From NCBI GenBank assembly GCA_946630035.1, contig CAMOYN010000004.1:1-32463 (forward strand): DNA of 32,463 nt, given 5' to 3'. The DNA is from an uncultured Lachnospiraceae bacterium. Its GTDB lineage: Bacteria > Bacillota > Clostridia > Lachnospirales > Lachnospiraceae. The notes under the pieces were generated by a model that was given only the letters and a program-made list of their open reading frames with translations, had not been told where the DNA came from and ran no database searches. How positions within the stretch are numbered: the stretch's first letter is position 1; each line of letters begins with the position of its first letter. A program made the translations under genes and the position numbers. Below, piece after piece: positions 15,257-22,357 of the stretch.

Positions 15257-15736
15257 TCAGTTGCGTCTTGCGGCGAATTCCCGGATTCGCTCCCGGGTTT
15301 CGTCCTGGTTTTTCAGTGGATTTTTCAGGCTGAGGGTTCCCAGGATTGTATTCCCCTGGAGTTTACGGGTCAGTTTGTCGAAGGCACCGGATGCATTTCC
15401 GCTGGCGGAGCAACCGATCAGGTATACATTTCTGCCGGTAAAGGGATTTGCTTCCAGGAAAGCGCCGATCGCCGGCGGATAGCTGCCGGCCCACACCGGA
15501 AATGCGATGATGATATCGTAGTAGTCTTTTACATTGGCTGTGATCGGTTTTAACCCAGGATCTTCCTGGAACAGAGCGCTCTTTCCTCCCCGCAGGAACT
15601 TCCCCAGACCGCTGCGGGGCGGCTCATTTGTCACCTGCAGCCGCTCTACATCGACTTTCAGTTTTTCCGTCAGGGTCTTAGCCACAAATTCCGTATTTCC
15701 TTCAAAGCTGTAATATATCAGCAGTGTATCATTCAT
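15257..15736 (-). CDS. Flavodoxin-like protein
   Basis: 159-residue FMN-binding electron carrier. The N-terminal phosphate loop YYSFEGNTEFVA (residues 9-20) is the flavodoxin signature, and IIAFPVWAGSYPPAIGAFLE (about 75-94) and LIGCSASGNASG (about 105-116) are the other flavin-side loops. Many small proteins of this group in clostridia are annotated as flavodoxin or NAD(P)H-dependent oxidoreductase. A GGAGG site precedes the start. It is the last gene of a three-gene unit behind the thymidylate-synthase-like gene (39-base gap) and another flavodoxin. Confidence 0.88.
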   Translation of the reverse strand: MNDTLLIYYSFEGNTEFVAKTLTEKLKVDVERLQVTNEPPRSGLGKFLRGGKSALFQEDPGLKPITANVKDYYDIIIAFPVWAGSYPPAIGAFLEANPFTGRNVYLIGCSASGNASGAFDKLTRKLQGNTILGTLSLKNPLKNQDETRERIREFAARRN

Positions 15737-15775
15737 ATGAATTTCCTCCCTTTTTCCCGGTGGCGGGGGCCTGGG

Positions 15776-16522
15776 TTAGTGGTTTTTCAGTTCTTCGACC
15801 TGCTGCAGGATGCCTTCGCGTTCTTCTTCCATGATTTCGTCCCAGCCGTCTTCGTAGTCGAAGACCGGGCCGTCGAGGCCTTCTTTCTCAATCAGGCGGA
15901 CGTAGTTGTCCAGCATCTGGAAATCTTTTTCGTAGCAGTGGTAGCTGTTGGCGCGGTGGGTGTAATCGCCGACAGTGACTCCCAGGGATTCTGCGATCCG
16001 TTTCTGCAGCTGTATCAGGGCAAAGGCGTTCATGAAGGATGCCTTGCAGGCGTCGTTGGAGCGGAACATGACTTTGCAGCACAGTTTCCCGTCCCGGATA
16101 AAATACTGAATGTGCTGGAGGCAGGCGGGGTCTTCGCTCCCCATGTCGGCCTCTTTGTCCCGGATGGTCATGACGGCCCGGCGGCTGGAGGGGTTGCGTT
16201 TCAGTTCGTCAATGATGAAGGGTACCTGGTCTGCGTAGCGCAGGTGGTAGGTGTAGGCCCAGTTCCCCTTAGCCACTTCGAAGTCCAGGATTCCGTCCAG
16301 CATCTCCATCCGATACTGCTCCAGTTCCCGGGGGCCTCCGATGAAACACTTGGAAATAGCCGGTTCCGCCAGGGGTTCCAGCACGTGCATGGTCATGGAT
16401 ACTTCTTTCTGGGTAGTGTTCCAGTCGGCGCAGTCGGTCACTTCCCCGTCCCGGTGAAGGGCCAGCAGCGCCTTATGATATGTCTCGGGCAGCGTTCTGC
16501 CTTCCACTAATATTTCTCTCAC
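15776..16522 (-). CDS. Divergent thymidylate synthase-family protein
   Basis: 248 residues. The thymidylate synthase fold is recognisable from spaced active-site motifs: SRR (113-115), PAC with the nucleophile C134 in place of PPC, RSND (154-157, phosphate binding), FMN with N165 at the dUMP-recognition position, and HCY (H195, Y197) for the sugar. The flanks around these motifs are quite unlike textbook ThyA, and the C-terminus is an acidic helix instead of the folate-capping tail. The product could be thymidylate or a hydroxymethylated nucleotide. Family membership is fairly sure; the exact reaction is open. The start is a GTG with AGGA about 10 bases upstream; the next in-frame codons give no better site. 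Confidence 0.78.
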   Translation of the reverse strand: MREILVEGRTLPETYHKALLALHRDGEVTDCADWNTTQKEVSMTMHVLEPLAEPAISKCFIGGPRELEQYRMEMLDGILDFEVAKGNWAYTYHLRYADQVPFIIDELKRNPSSRRAVMTIRDKEADMGSEDPACLQHIQYFIRDGKLCCKVMFRSNDACKASFMNAFALIQLQKRIAESLGVTVGDYTHRANSYHCYEKDFQMLDNYVRLIEKEGLDGPVFDYEDGWDEIMEEEREGILQQVEELKNH

Positions 16523-16573
16523 GAAATAATCTTCCTTTCTCTAACCAAGAATACCGGGGGGATCTTCTCTATC

Positions 16574-17038
16574 TTACAGAAGCTCTGCGAGTACGTCGCC
16601 GCTTACCGATCCGCGGATCAGTTTACCGCCGACAAAATCCAGAGCCGGGTACTGTTTCTTCAGGTCGGTTACACATTTGTCAATACCACTGCCGCCGGAG
16701 GTGGCAAACAGAGCGATCTTTTTGCCGGAAAAATCATAGGCTTCCAGGAAGGTATTGATGATGCGGGGAGCGGTGTACCACCAAACCGGGAAACCGATAT
16801 AAACCGTATCATAAGCAGAAACGTCAGCGGATGTATCCGCCATTTCCGGGCGGCAAGCTGCATCATTCATTTCCAGTGAACTGCGGCTCTTCTTATCCAT
16901 CCAGTCCAGATCAGCGGAGGTGTATTTTACCTTCGGAGCAATCTCCAGCAGGTCGCCACCGGCTGCTTTAGCCAGCTGCGCGGCCGCTTTTTCTGTCACG
17001 CCACTTGCGGAAAAATATGCTACCAATGTCTTACTCAT
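16574..17038 (-). CDS. Flavodoxin
   Basis: 154-residue flavodoxin of the short Flavodoxin_4 type. FMN loop AYFSASGVTEKAA (7-19), FPVWWYTAPRIINTFLE (about 83-99) and FATSGGSGI (about 111-119) mark the three flavin-contact loops. The start is set at 17038 (MSKTLV), with AAGGAGG 8 bases upstream; an in-frame codon at 17077 has no site. First gene of the unit flavodoxin - thymidylate-synthase-like - flavodoxin, with a 51-base gap to the next gene. It is only distantly similar to the second flavodoxin, so the two are not a recent duplication. Confidence 0.9.
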   Translation of the reverse strand: MSKTLVAYFSASGVTEKAAAQLAKAAGGDLLEIAPKVKYTSADLDWMDKKSRSSLEMNDAACRPEMADTSADVSAYDTVYIGFPVWWYTAPRIINTFLEAYDFSGKKIALFATSGGSGIDKCVTDLKKQYPALDFVGGKLIRGSVSGDVLAELL

Positions 17039-17086
17039 TGTTTTATTCCTCCTTAACATATAGAGATATAATCCCAATTTACTGAA

Positions 17087-17115
17087 ATCTTAGCACAGTC
17101 CCCCCAAAAGAGCAA
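17087..17115 (-). promoter_or_regulatory. Promoter of the flavodoxin / TS-like operon
   Basis: On the minus strand TTGCTC (17110-17115) and TAAGAT (17087-17092) are 17 bases apart, and TGC directly before the -10 box makes an extended -10. Confidence 0.45.
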
Positions 17116-17227
17116 CCGGATATTCCTCTGACACTTCCTCGTATTGCACCACGGAAACGCCCATCTCTACGGGTATTTATGAACTGCCCTGCAATAAAAA
17201 TGTAAAAAACAAGTAAGATATTTCCCC

Positions 17228-17257
17228 TTTACAACCAGCGGGTATTATAAGTATAAT
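17228..17257 (+). promoter_or_regulatory. Promoter of the L,D-transpeptidase gene
   Basis: TTTACA (17228-17233) and a perfect TATAAT (17252-17257) are 18 bases apart. The leader would be about 150 bases. Confidence 0.6.
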
Positions 17258-17415
17258 TATATTTACTGCAGCAATGCGGTTTAAATTTTGCAAAATATAA
17301 GTGCACTAATCCATTGTGTGCTATCGTATAGATTTACACTTTCCAATAATCAAAATCAGACGATGATTGGTTCTGTCCTGTTACATTTTGGGACGATTAT
17401 TAAAAGGAGTTTCCC

Positions 17416-18861
17416 TTGGCTGAAAATACTACAAAAATCATTATAGGAACTGTCTCTGCTCTCGTTGTCGGTGCCGCTGCTGCCGGGTATATTTATTATT
17501 CTCAGCAGTACAAGCAGACATTTCTTCCCGGCACCACGGTGAATGGCATAGATGTTGCCGGGCTTACCGTTTCGGAGGTAGAGGATAAGCTTGCGCAGAA
17601 TTACGAAGGATATACCCTGACCGTTGCCTTCCGCGAAGATCAGAAGGAAGTGATCGACGGTAAGGATATCGATTATCAGTATCATAAAGACAGTGGAGTT
17701 CAGACGGCGCTGTCCATGCAGAATCCGTACCTCTGGCTTCCCGCCATGCTGGGAGCCGCCACGGACTACCTGGTGCCTACTTCCTCCCAGTACTCCGAGG
17801 AGAAACTGGAAAATGCCATCCGTTCCCTGCCGGAGCTGAATCCGGATAATATGGAACCCGCCGTACGTTCCTATCTCACCTTCCGGGATGACTCCTATGT
17901 GATCATTCCCGAGGAGGAGGGTACCACTCTGGATCCGGACACCGCTGCGGATGCCATCATAAATGCCATCGGCAGCGATGAAACGACACTGGATATTACG
18001 ACGGTCCCGGATCTCTACACCGAACCCCGGGTTCGTTCCACCGATGAGACCCTGCAGGAAAACTGCGAGCAGCTGAATGACCTGGCCGTGGCCTCCATTA
18101 CTTATACCATGCCCAGCGGCGATACCCGGGTGCTGAACGGAAACACCCTGCGGGACTGGCTGGTCCGGGACGAAGAAGGGAATTACTATAAAGACGATGA
18201 AGTCTGGAATCAGCATCTGCAGGAATATGTAGATAATCTGGCAGCCGAAGTGACCACCCTGGGAAAAGAGAGGCCTTTCAAGAACCACGCCGGGGATATC
18301 ATCATGGTACCGCCTTCGGATTACTATGGTTGGAAGCTGGATACCGAAGCTGAACTGGCGCAGCTGAAAGAGGAGCTTGCCAATAATGCCATCGTAGAGC
18401 GTGAGCTTAACTTCGCCAAGAGGGAAGCTACCACCTTGGATGACAATTATGGCTACGGTAGTTTCTACGTGGATATCGATCTGGGCGAACAGCACCTCTG
18501 GGTATTCAAAGACGGCGAGATTCTCTTTGATACGGATGTCGTCTCCGGAAGAAATACCGATGAGCGCAGGACTCCCGGAGGATCCTTCTTCATCTATGAT
18601 AAGCAGAGAAATAAGGTACTGAAAGGCAACCGTCAGCCCAACGGTAAATACGGTTATCAGACGAAGGTAAAATACTGGATGCGTCTGACCAATGACGGCG
18701 TCGGTCTCCACGATGCCAGCTGGCGCGGACGCTTCGGCGGATCTATCTGGCGCCGCAGCGGCTCCCATGGCTGCATCAATCTGCCCCCGAAGGCCGCAGC
18801 CACTCTTTACGACATGTTGCCGGAACACACCCCGGTCATTGTATACTACACAGACAATTAA
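17416..18861 (+). CDS. Membrane-anchored L,D-transpeptidase (YkuD) with peptidoglycan-binding region
   Basis: 481 residues. A single N-terminal membrane helix (about 8-28) anchors it with the rest outside. About 35-340 holds the PG_binding_4-type region that begins LPGTTVNGIDVAGLTVSEVE and is usual in clostridial L,D-transpeptidases. About 350-479 is the YkuD catalytic domain (VDIDLGEQHLWVFKDGE), ending in the active-site motif: H in GVGLHDASW and, 20 residues on, SGSHGCINLP with the nucleophile Cys. It should make 3-3 cross-links in peptidoglycan. Translation starts at TTG, chosen because AAAGGAG lies 6 bases upstream. The gene is a stand-alone unit ended by a strong terminator at 18894-18943. 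Confidence 0.93.
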   Translation: MAENTTKIIIGTVSALVVGAAAAGYIYYSQQYKQTFLPGTTVNGIDVAGLTVSEVEDKLAQNYEGYTLTVAFREDQKEVIDGKDIDYQYHKDSGVQTALSMQNPYLWLPAMLGAATDYLVPTSSQYSEEKLENAIRSLPELNPDNMEPAVRSYLTFRDDSYVIIPEEEGTTLDPDTAADAIINAIGSDETTLDITTVPDLYTEPRVRSTDETLQENCEQLNDLAVASITYTMPSGDTRVLNGNTLRDWLVRDEEGNYYKDDEVWNQHLQEYVDNLAAEVTTLGKERPFKNHAGDIIMVPPSDYYGWKLDTEAELAQLKEELANNAIVERELNFAKREATTLDDNYGYGSFYVDIDLGEQHLWVFKDGEILFDTDVVSGRNTDERRTPGGSFFIYDKQRNKVLKGNRQPNGKYGYQTKVKYWMRLTNDGVGLHDASWRGRFGGSIWRRSGSHGCINLPPKAAATLYDMLPEHTPVIVYYTDN

Positions 18862-18873
18862 TGTTTGGAAATT

Positions 18874-18893
18874 AAGAACGCCCCGGCGTTCTT
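18874..18893. repeat. 20-bp palindrome, AAGAA...TTCTT family (copy 2)
   Basis: AAGAACGCC-CC-GGCGTTCTT is a perfect 9-bp inverted repeat 12 bases after the transpeptidase stop and directly before its terminator. Copy 3 at 28859-28878 differs by one base. Confidence 0.65.
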
Positions 18894-18943
18894 GCCGCAG
18901 CCGTTGTCCTAGTTGGCTTAGACAACGGCTGCGGCCTTTTTTT
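18894..18943 (+). terminator. Rho-independent terminator of the L,D-transpeptidase gene
   Basis: A perfect 15-bp stem (18894-18908 with 18921-18935), 12-base loop and the run CTTTTTTT at 18936-18943. Confidence 0.93.
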
Positions 18944-18973
18944 GTGCACGTTATTGCGAATCCCTGTCACCCG

Positions 18974-19822
18974 CTATACTTCGATCTCATACAAATCCCC
19001 TATCTTCTCGAATATCATCGCGAAGTCCACTTCACATCGTCCTTCCCAGATTCCGACGGGGATTTTCTGTGTAAAATCATATACTTTGGGTTCCAGAACA
19101 GCAGGAAGGTTCGGATACACCAGTACCTGTTTCTGCTTTGGATCGACGATCCAGTACTCCCGCACGCCGGCCTTTCGATATTTTCCCAGCTTCAGTATCA
19201 GGTCCCTCTGTGCGGTGGAGGGGGAGAGGATCTCGATCACCAGATCCGGAGCCCCAAAACAGTTCCTGTGCGTGAGCTTCTCCCGGTCGCAGATAACCAT
19301 CAAATCCGGCTCCACCATGGTGCGGTTATCCCGATCCAGCTGCACGTCAAACGGTGAAATAAAGACTCTGCAATTTCCTTGATTTTGCTCTATGGCATCG
19401 GACAACCTCCTTCCCAGTTCCAATACGATAGCCTGGTGTAATGCAGAGGGTGACGCCATATCATAGAATACGCCATCGATCAGTTCCCGCCGCTGGTCAT
19501 CATCCAGAGCATAGTAGTCCTCTACCGTATATTTCCCCTGATTGTCATAGGTATGTAAATGTCCTGATTTTTTCTTGTGAACATATGAATGCGGATGGCT
19601 GTCGGACTCCTTAAAATACTCCTGTTCGGCGTTTTCCGCCAACGGCGTCTCCGAGACCCTGTCTGCATCCCCGTACTGCAGTGCCCGCCGCCGGAAGGCG
19701 GCGACCGCAATTTTCTCATGCTCACGCTCTGCCCTTCGTTTTTTATCTTTCATTTCCATACTCTTCCGACACTCCGAATCTACCTTGTGTAAATCATCTG
19801 CATTCTTCGGCCTACTGCTCAT
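18974..19822 (-). CDS. Uma2-family protein, tandem copy 1 (downstream)
   Basis: 282 residues. The C-terminal 190 residues are a Uma2 (DUF820) domain, a PD-(D/E)xK nuclease-like fold of unproved function. Visible are VEDYYALDDDQRRELIDGV, FDVQLDRDNRTMVEPDLMV with a candidate metal Asp, GAPDLVIEILSPSTAQRDL with a candidate catalytic Glu, and KYRKAGVREYWIVDP with a candidate Lys. The first 90 residues are charged and include AEREHEKIAVAAFRRRAL. Its ATG overlaps the stop of copy 2 by 4 bases (ATGA), so translation should be coupled. The two copies share most of their length almost word for word but differ sharply in the segment after the ASPSALHQ motif. Confidence 0.85.
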   Translation of the reverse strand: MSSRPKNADDLHKVDSECRKSMEMKDKKRRAEREHEKIAVAAFRRRALQYGDADRVSETPLAENAEQEYFKESDSHPHSYVHKKKSGHLHTYDNQGKYTVEDYYALDDDQRRELIDGVFYDMASPSALHQAIVLELGRRLSDAIEQNQGNCRVFISPFDVQLDRDNRTMVEPDLMVICDREKLTHRNCFGAPDLVIEILSPSTAQRDLILKLGKYRKAGVREYWIVDPKQKQVLVYPNLPAVLEPKVYDFTQKIPVGIWEGRCEVDFAMIFEKIGDLYEIEV

Positions 19823-20673
19823 CCTGCATCACCTTCTTCGGCCTCATACAGATACCTTATACTCTCGTATATCTCTGCGAAATCCACTTCGCATTCTCCT
19901 TCCCAGATGCCGACGGGGATTTTCTGTGTGAAATCATATACTTTTGGCTCCAGAGCAGCAGGAAGATTCGGATATACCAGTACCTGTTTCTGTCGTGGAT
20001 CGACGACCCAGTATTCCCGCACGCCGGCCTTCCGGTATTTTCCCAGCTTAAGAATCAGGTCTCTCTGGGCGGTAGAGGGGGAGAGGATCTCGATCACCAG
20101 GTCCGGCGCTCCGAAGCAGTTTCTGGGCGTAAGTTTCTCCCGGTCACAGATGACCATCAGATCTGGCTCCACCATTGTACGATTATCTCGATCCAGCTGA
20201 ACATCAAACGGCGCATACAGCACCTTGCAGCCGCCTTTGTTATTACTGATATAATTCTTCAGCCTCCAGAATAATTCTCCGGAAATCATCTGGTGTGTAA
20301 TCGAGGGTGACGCCATATCATAGAATACGCCGTCGATCAGTTCCCGCCGCTGGTCATCATCCAGAGCATAGTAGTCCTCTACCGTATACTTTCCCTGATT
20401 GTCATAGGTATGTAAATGTCCAGATTTTTTCTTGTGAGCATATGAATGCGGATGGCTGTCGGAATCCTTGATATACTCCTGCGCGACAGCTTCCGTCAAC
20501 GGCGTCTCCGAGACCCTGTCTGCATCCCCGTACTGCAGTGCCCGCCGCCGGAAGGCGGCGACCGCAATTTTCTCATGCTCCCGCTCTGCCCGGTATACTT
20601 CATCCGCAGAATCCGTGCCATTCTGTAATTCTGTCTCAATCCCGTGCGAATCATCCTTCCATTTCTCTGACAT
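19819..20673 (-). CDS. Uma2-family protein, tandem copy 2 (upstream)
   Basis: 284 residues from the chosen start. Same architecture as copy 1: charged N-terminus with AEREHEKIAVAAFRRRALQY, then the Uma2 domain with RELIDGVFYDMASPS, RTMVEPDLMVICDRE and PDLVIEILSPSTAQRDL. The segment MISGELFWRLKNYISNNKGG replaces a different sequence in copy 1. The start is set at 20673 (MSEKW), where GGAGG stands 9 bases upstream. An ATG at 20709 in frame is only a few bases from the predicted transcript start. It opens a two-gene unit with copy 1. No partner nuclease, methylase or toxin-antitoxin gene is next to it. Confidence 0.85.
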   Translation of the reverse strand: MSEKWKDDSHGIETELQNGTDSADEVYRAEREHEKIAVAAFRRRALQYGDADRVSETPLTEAVAQEYIKDSDSHPHSYAHKKKSGHLHTYDNQGKYTVEDYYALDDDQRRELIDGVFYDMASPSITHQMISGELFWRLKNYISNNKGGCKVLYAPFDVQLDRDNRTMVEPDLMVICDREKLTPRNCFGAPDLVIEILSPSTAQRDLILKLGKYRKAGVREYWVVDPRQKQVLVYPNLPAALEPKVYDFTQKIPVGIWEGECEVDFAEIYESIRYLYEAEEGDAG

Positions 20674-20723
20674 CTCCCTGCGCCTCCATTTCTCTACATA
20701 TCGAAACATTCCGTATTTACCCT

Positions 20724-20751
20724 ATTGTATCACCGCCGGGAGAAGTGTCAA
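20724..20751 (-). promoter_or_regulatory. Promoter of the tandem Uma2 genes
   Basis: On the minus strand a perfect TTGACA (20746-20751) and TACAAT (20724-20729) are 16 bases apart. Transcription would begin near 20717, which favours the downstream start codon at 20673. Confidence 0.7.
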
Positions 20752-20923
20752 GAAAAATATTTTATGGTTGTACAGATTCTGTGACGGATTGTTTTTCAGT
20801 TCAGCACCAGATATCGCTCCGACACCGGGAAAACTCATTTCAACCCGCGCAGTTCCGTCCTTTTGGCTTCTTCCCACGTATGAAGCCTTCATACATTTTT
20901 CTGTGAAAAATGTTCCAGATAGA

Positions 20924-20967
20924 ATAAAAACCGGTATGCCGCGCATTCCATGCGCAACATACCGGTT
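20924..20967 (-). terminator. Terminator of the solute-binding protein gene
   Basis: Read on the minus strand, AACCGGTATG pairs with CATACCGGTT (20929-20938 with 20958-20967), with an inner GCGCAT/ATGCGC pairing, followed by a short T run. It lies 10 bases past the stop at 20978. Confidence 0.8.
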
Positions 20968-20977
20968 CTTATCTTCT

Positions 20978-22258
20978 TTAGAATTTCTTGATTACCACGG
21001 AACCGTCATCGTATTTGATCTCCCAGTAGCCGTGGCCGCTGCCGTCGCAATCCATGTATTTCTTCTTGCTGACGACTTTCTTCTTAGCCTTCTTTTCTTT
21101 CTTAGTTTCTTTCTCTTTCTTTTCTTCTTTTGTCTCTTTCTTCTTTTCTGCCTTAGTCTCTTTCTTCTTTTCCGCCTTGGTTTCTTCTTTTGTTTCTTTT
21201 TTCTTCTTTTCCGCCTTGGTGGTTTCTTCTTTTGTTTCTTTTTTCTTCTTTTCTGCCTTAGTCTCTTTCTTCTTTTCTTTCTTCTTTTCTGCCTTGGTTT
21301 CTTTCTTTGTCTCTTTCTTGGTCTCTTTCTCGGTGGCCTTTACCGTGGTTTCTTCCTCGGTGGACTCAGCGGCGGTTTCTTCCACAGCGGTTTCCTCTTC
21401 GGTGGCAATCACGCCGCCTTCAATGACCAGCTGGTCTTCGAATTCTTCGCCATAGGTTTCCAGCAGGGTTGCTTCATAATCTTCATGGAAGAACTGTTCG
21501 TCGGCCAGGCCGGTGATCTCTTCGTTGATCCAGGTCAGGAGGGTCTCATTTCCCTTGGATACAGCGGGGGCGATGGTGTCCTGACTGCCCAGGGTCGGGA
21601 TTCCTACAACGAAGCCGGGGTACTGGTTGGCGTAGGCGATGACTTCGGTATTATCATTTGCCCAGGCAACGCCGTTGCCATTCTCCAGGGCATTCTTTGC
21701 ATTTGCATAGGAATCGTATTTCTGAAGGGTGATCTCCGGATGATTCTCAATGAGGTAAGTTTCCGCTGTGGTTCCGGAAATGACGATCACCTGGTCCTCG
21801 GCGGTGAGCTGGGTCAGATCGGTGATCACGCGGCTCTCGGGAGAGACCACGCCCAGGGAGACGTTCATGTAAGGCAGTGCAAAATCTACCTTCTCCGCTC
21901 TCTCCTCGGTCACGGTGAAATTCGCCAGGATGATATCCACCTTTCCGGTCTCCAGGTACTCGACTCGGTTGGCGGCTTCTGTGGATACATAGTTGACTTC
22001 CACGCCCAGGTCCTGTCCGATCCGCTGTGCGAAATAAACATCGTATCCCTGATATTCGCCGTTTTCATCCACATAGCCAAATGGATTTTTGTCGGAGAAT
22101 ACGCCGATGTTGATGGTGCCGCTTTCCTTGATCTCATCGAGGGTGCGGTATACTGCGTCGGAAGCTGCTTTTGCTTCACCGGCTGCCAGTGTCATGGCAG
22201 CTGCGGCCAGAGCGGTCAGACCGAACGCAATGGTTTTCTTCAGAATATTTTCTCTCAT
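20978..22258 (-). CDS. Solute-binding protein (SBP family 3) with long Lys/Glu repeat tail
   Basis: 426 residues. Residues 1-31 are a signal peptide ending AKA-ASD, with no lipobox Cys. About 33-277 is an amino-acid-type periplasmic binding domain (INIGVFSDKNPFGYVDENGE, then YDVYFAQRIGQDLGVEVNY, TVTEERAEKVDFALPY). An acidic stretch (286-306) is followed by about 90 residues of KETK/AEKKK repeats (307-399). The C-terminus is a compact motif, YMDCDGSGHGYWEIKYDDGS (401-420), seen in other clostridial surface proteins. No ABC permease or ATPase is nearby, so it is either an orphan receptor or serves a transporter elsewhere. The basic tail could bind the cell wall or teichoic acid. The start has AAGGGA 9 bases upstream. 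Confidence 0.87.
   Translation of the reverse strand: MRENILKKTIAFGLTALAAAAMTLAAGEAKAASDAVYRTLDEIKESGTINIGVFSDKNPFGYVDENGEYQGYDVYFAQRIGQDLGVEVNYVSTEAANRVEYLETGKVDIILANFTVTEERAEKVDFALPYMNVSLGVVSPESRVITDLTQLTAEDQVIVISGTTAETYLIENHPEITLQKYDSYANAKNALENGNGVAWANDNTEVIAYANQYPGFVVGIPTLGSQDTIAPAVSKGNETLLTWINEEITGLADEQFFHEDYEATLLETYGEEFEDQLVIEGGVIATEEETAVEETAAESTEEETTVKATEKETKKETKKETKAEKKKEKKKETKAEKKKKETKEETTKAEKKKKETKEETKAEKKKETKAEKKKETKEEKKEKETKKEKKAKKKVVSKKKYMDCDGSGHGYWEIKYDDGSVVIKKF
21056..21345 (-). repeat. Low-complexity coding repeat (KETK/AEKKK)
   Basis: On the minus strand the DNA is almost pure A and G with regular returns of GCN codons. It is a set of imperfect units of about 24-36 bases encoding KKKETK(A/E)E-type peptides inside the solute-binding protein. 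Such tracts change length easily by slippage. Confidence 0.8.
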
Positions 22259-22327
22259 GGTTTTTGTCCCTTTCTGTTGAGTTCTGACGAGGGTTTGTAT
22301 CCTGCATCAACGAATGATTCTGGTATC

Positions 22328-22336
22328 ATTATATCA
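22328..22336 (-). promoter_or_regulatory. Extended -10 box upstream of the solute-binding protein gene
   Basis: TGATATAAT on the minus strand is a TGn plus perfect TATAAT. A clear -35 box at the right distance was not seen. The transcript start would be about 60 bases before the start codon at 22258. Confidence 0.45.
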
Positions 22337-22357
22337 CCTGTGTCAAGGTATGCCGAA

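Larger units (their letters stand above)
17039..17415. other. Divergent control region, flavodoxin operon and L,D-transpeptidase
   Basis: 377 bases without a gene. It contains the two promoters listed separately and AT-rich leader sequence. No repeat or small gene was found. Confidence 0.75.

Noticed and set aside
17356-18828. A 490-codon minus-strand frame opposite the L,D-transpeptidase
   Set aside because: The plus strand has the full YkuD motif, membrane anchor, promoter and terminator; the antisense frame has none.
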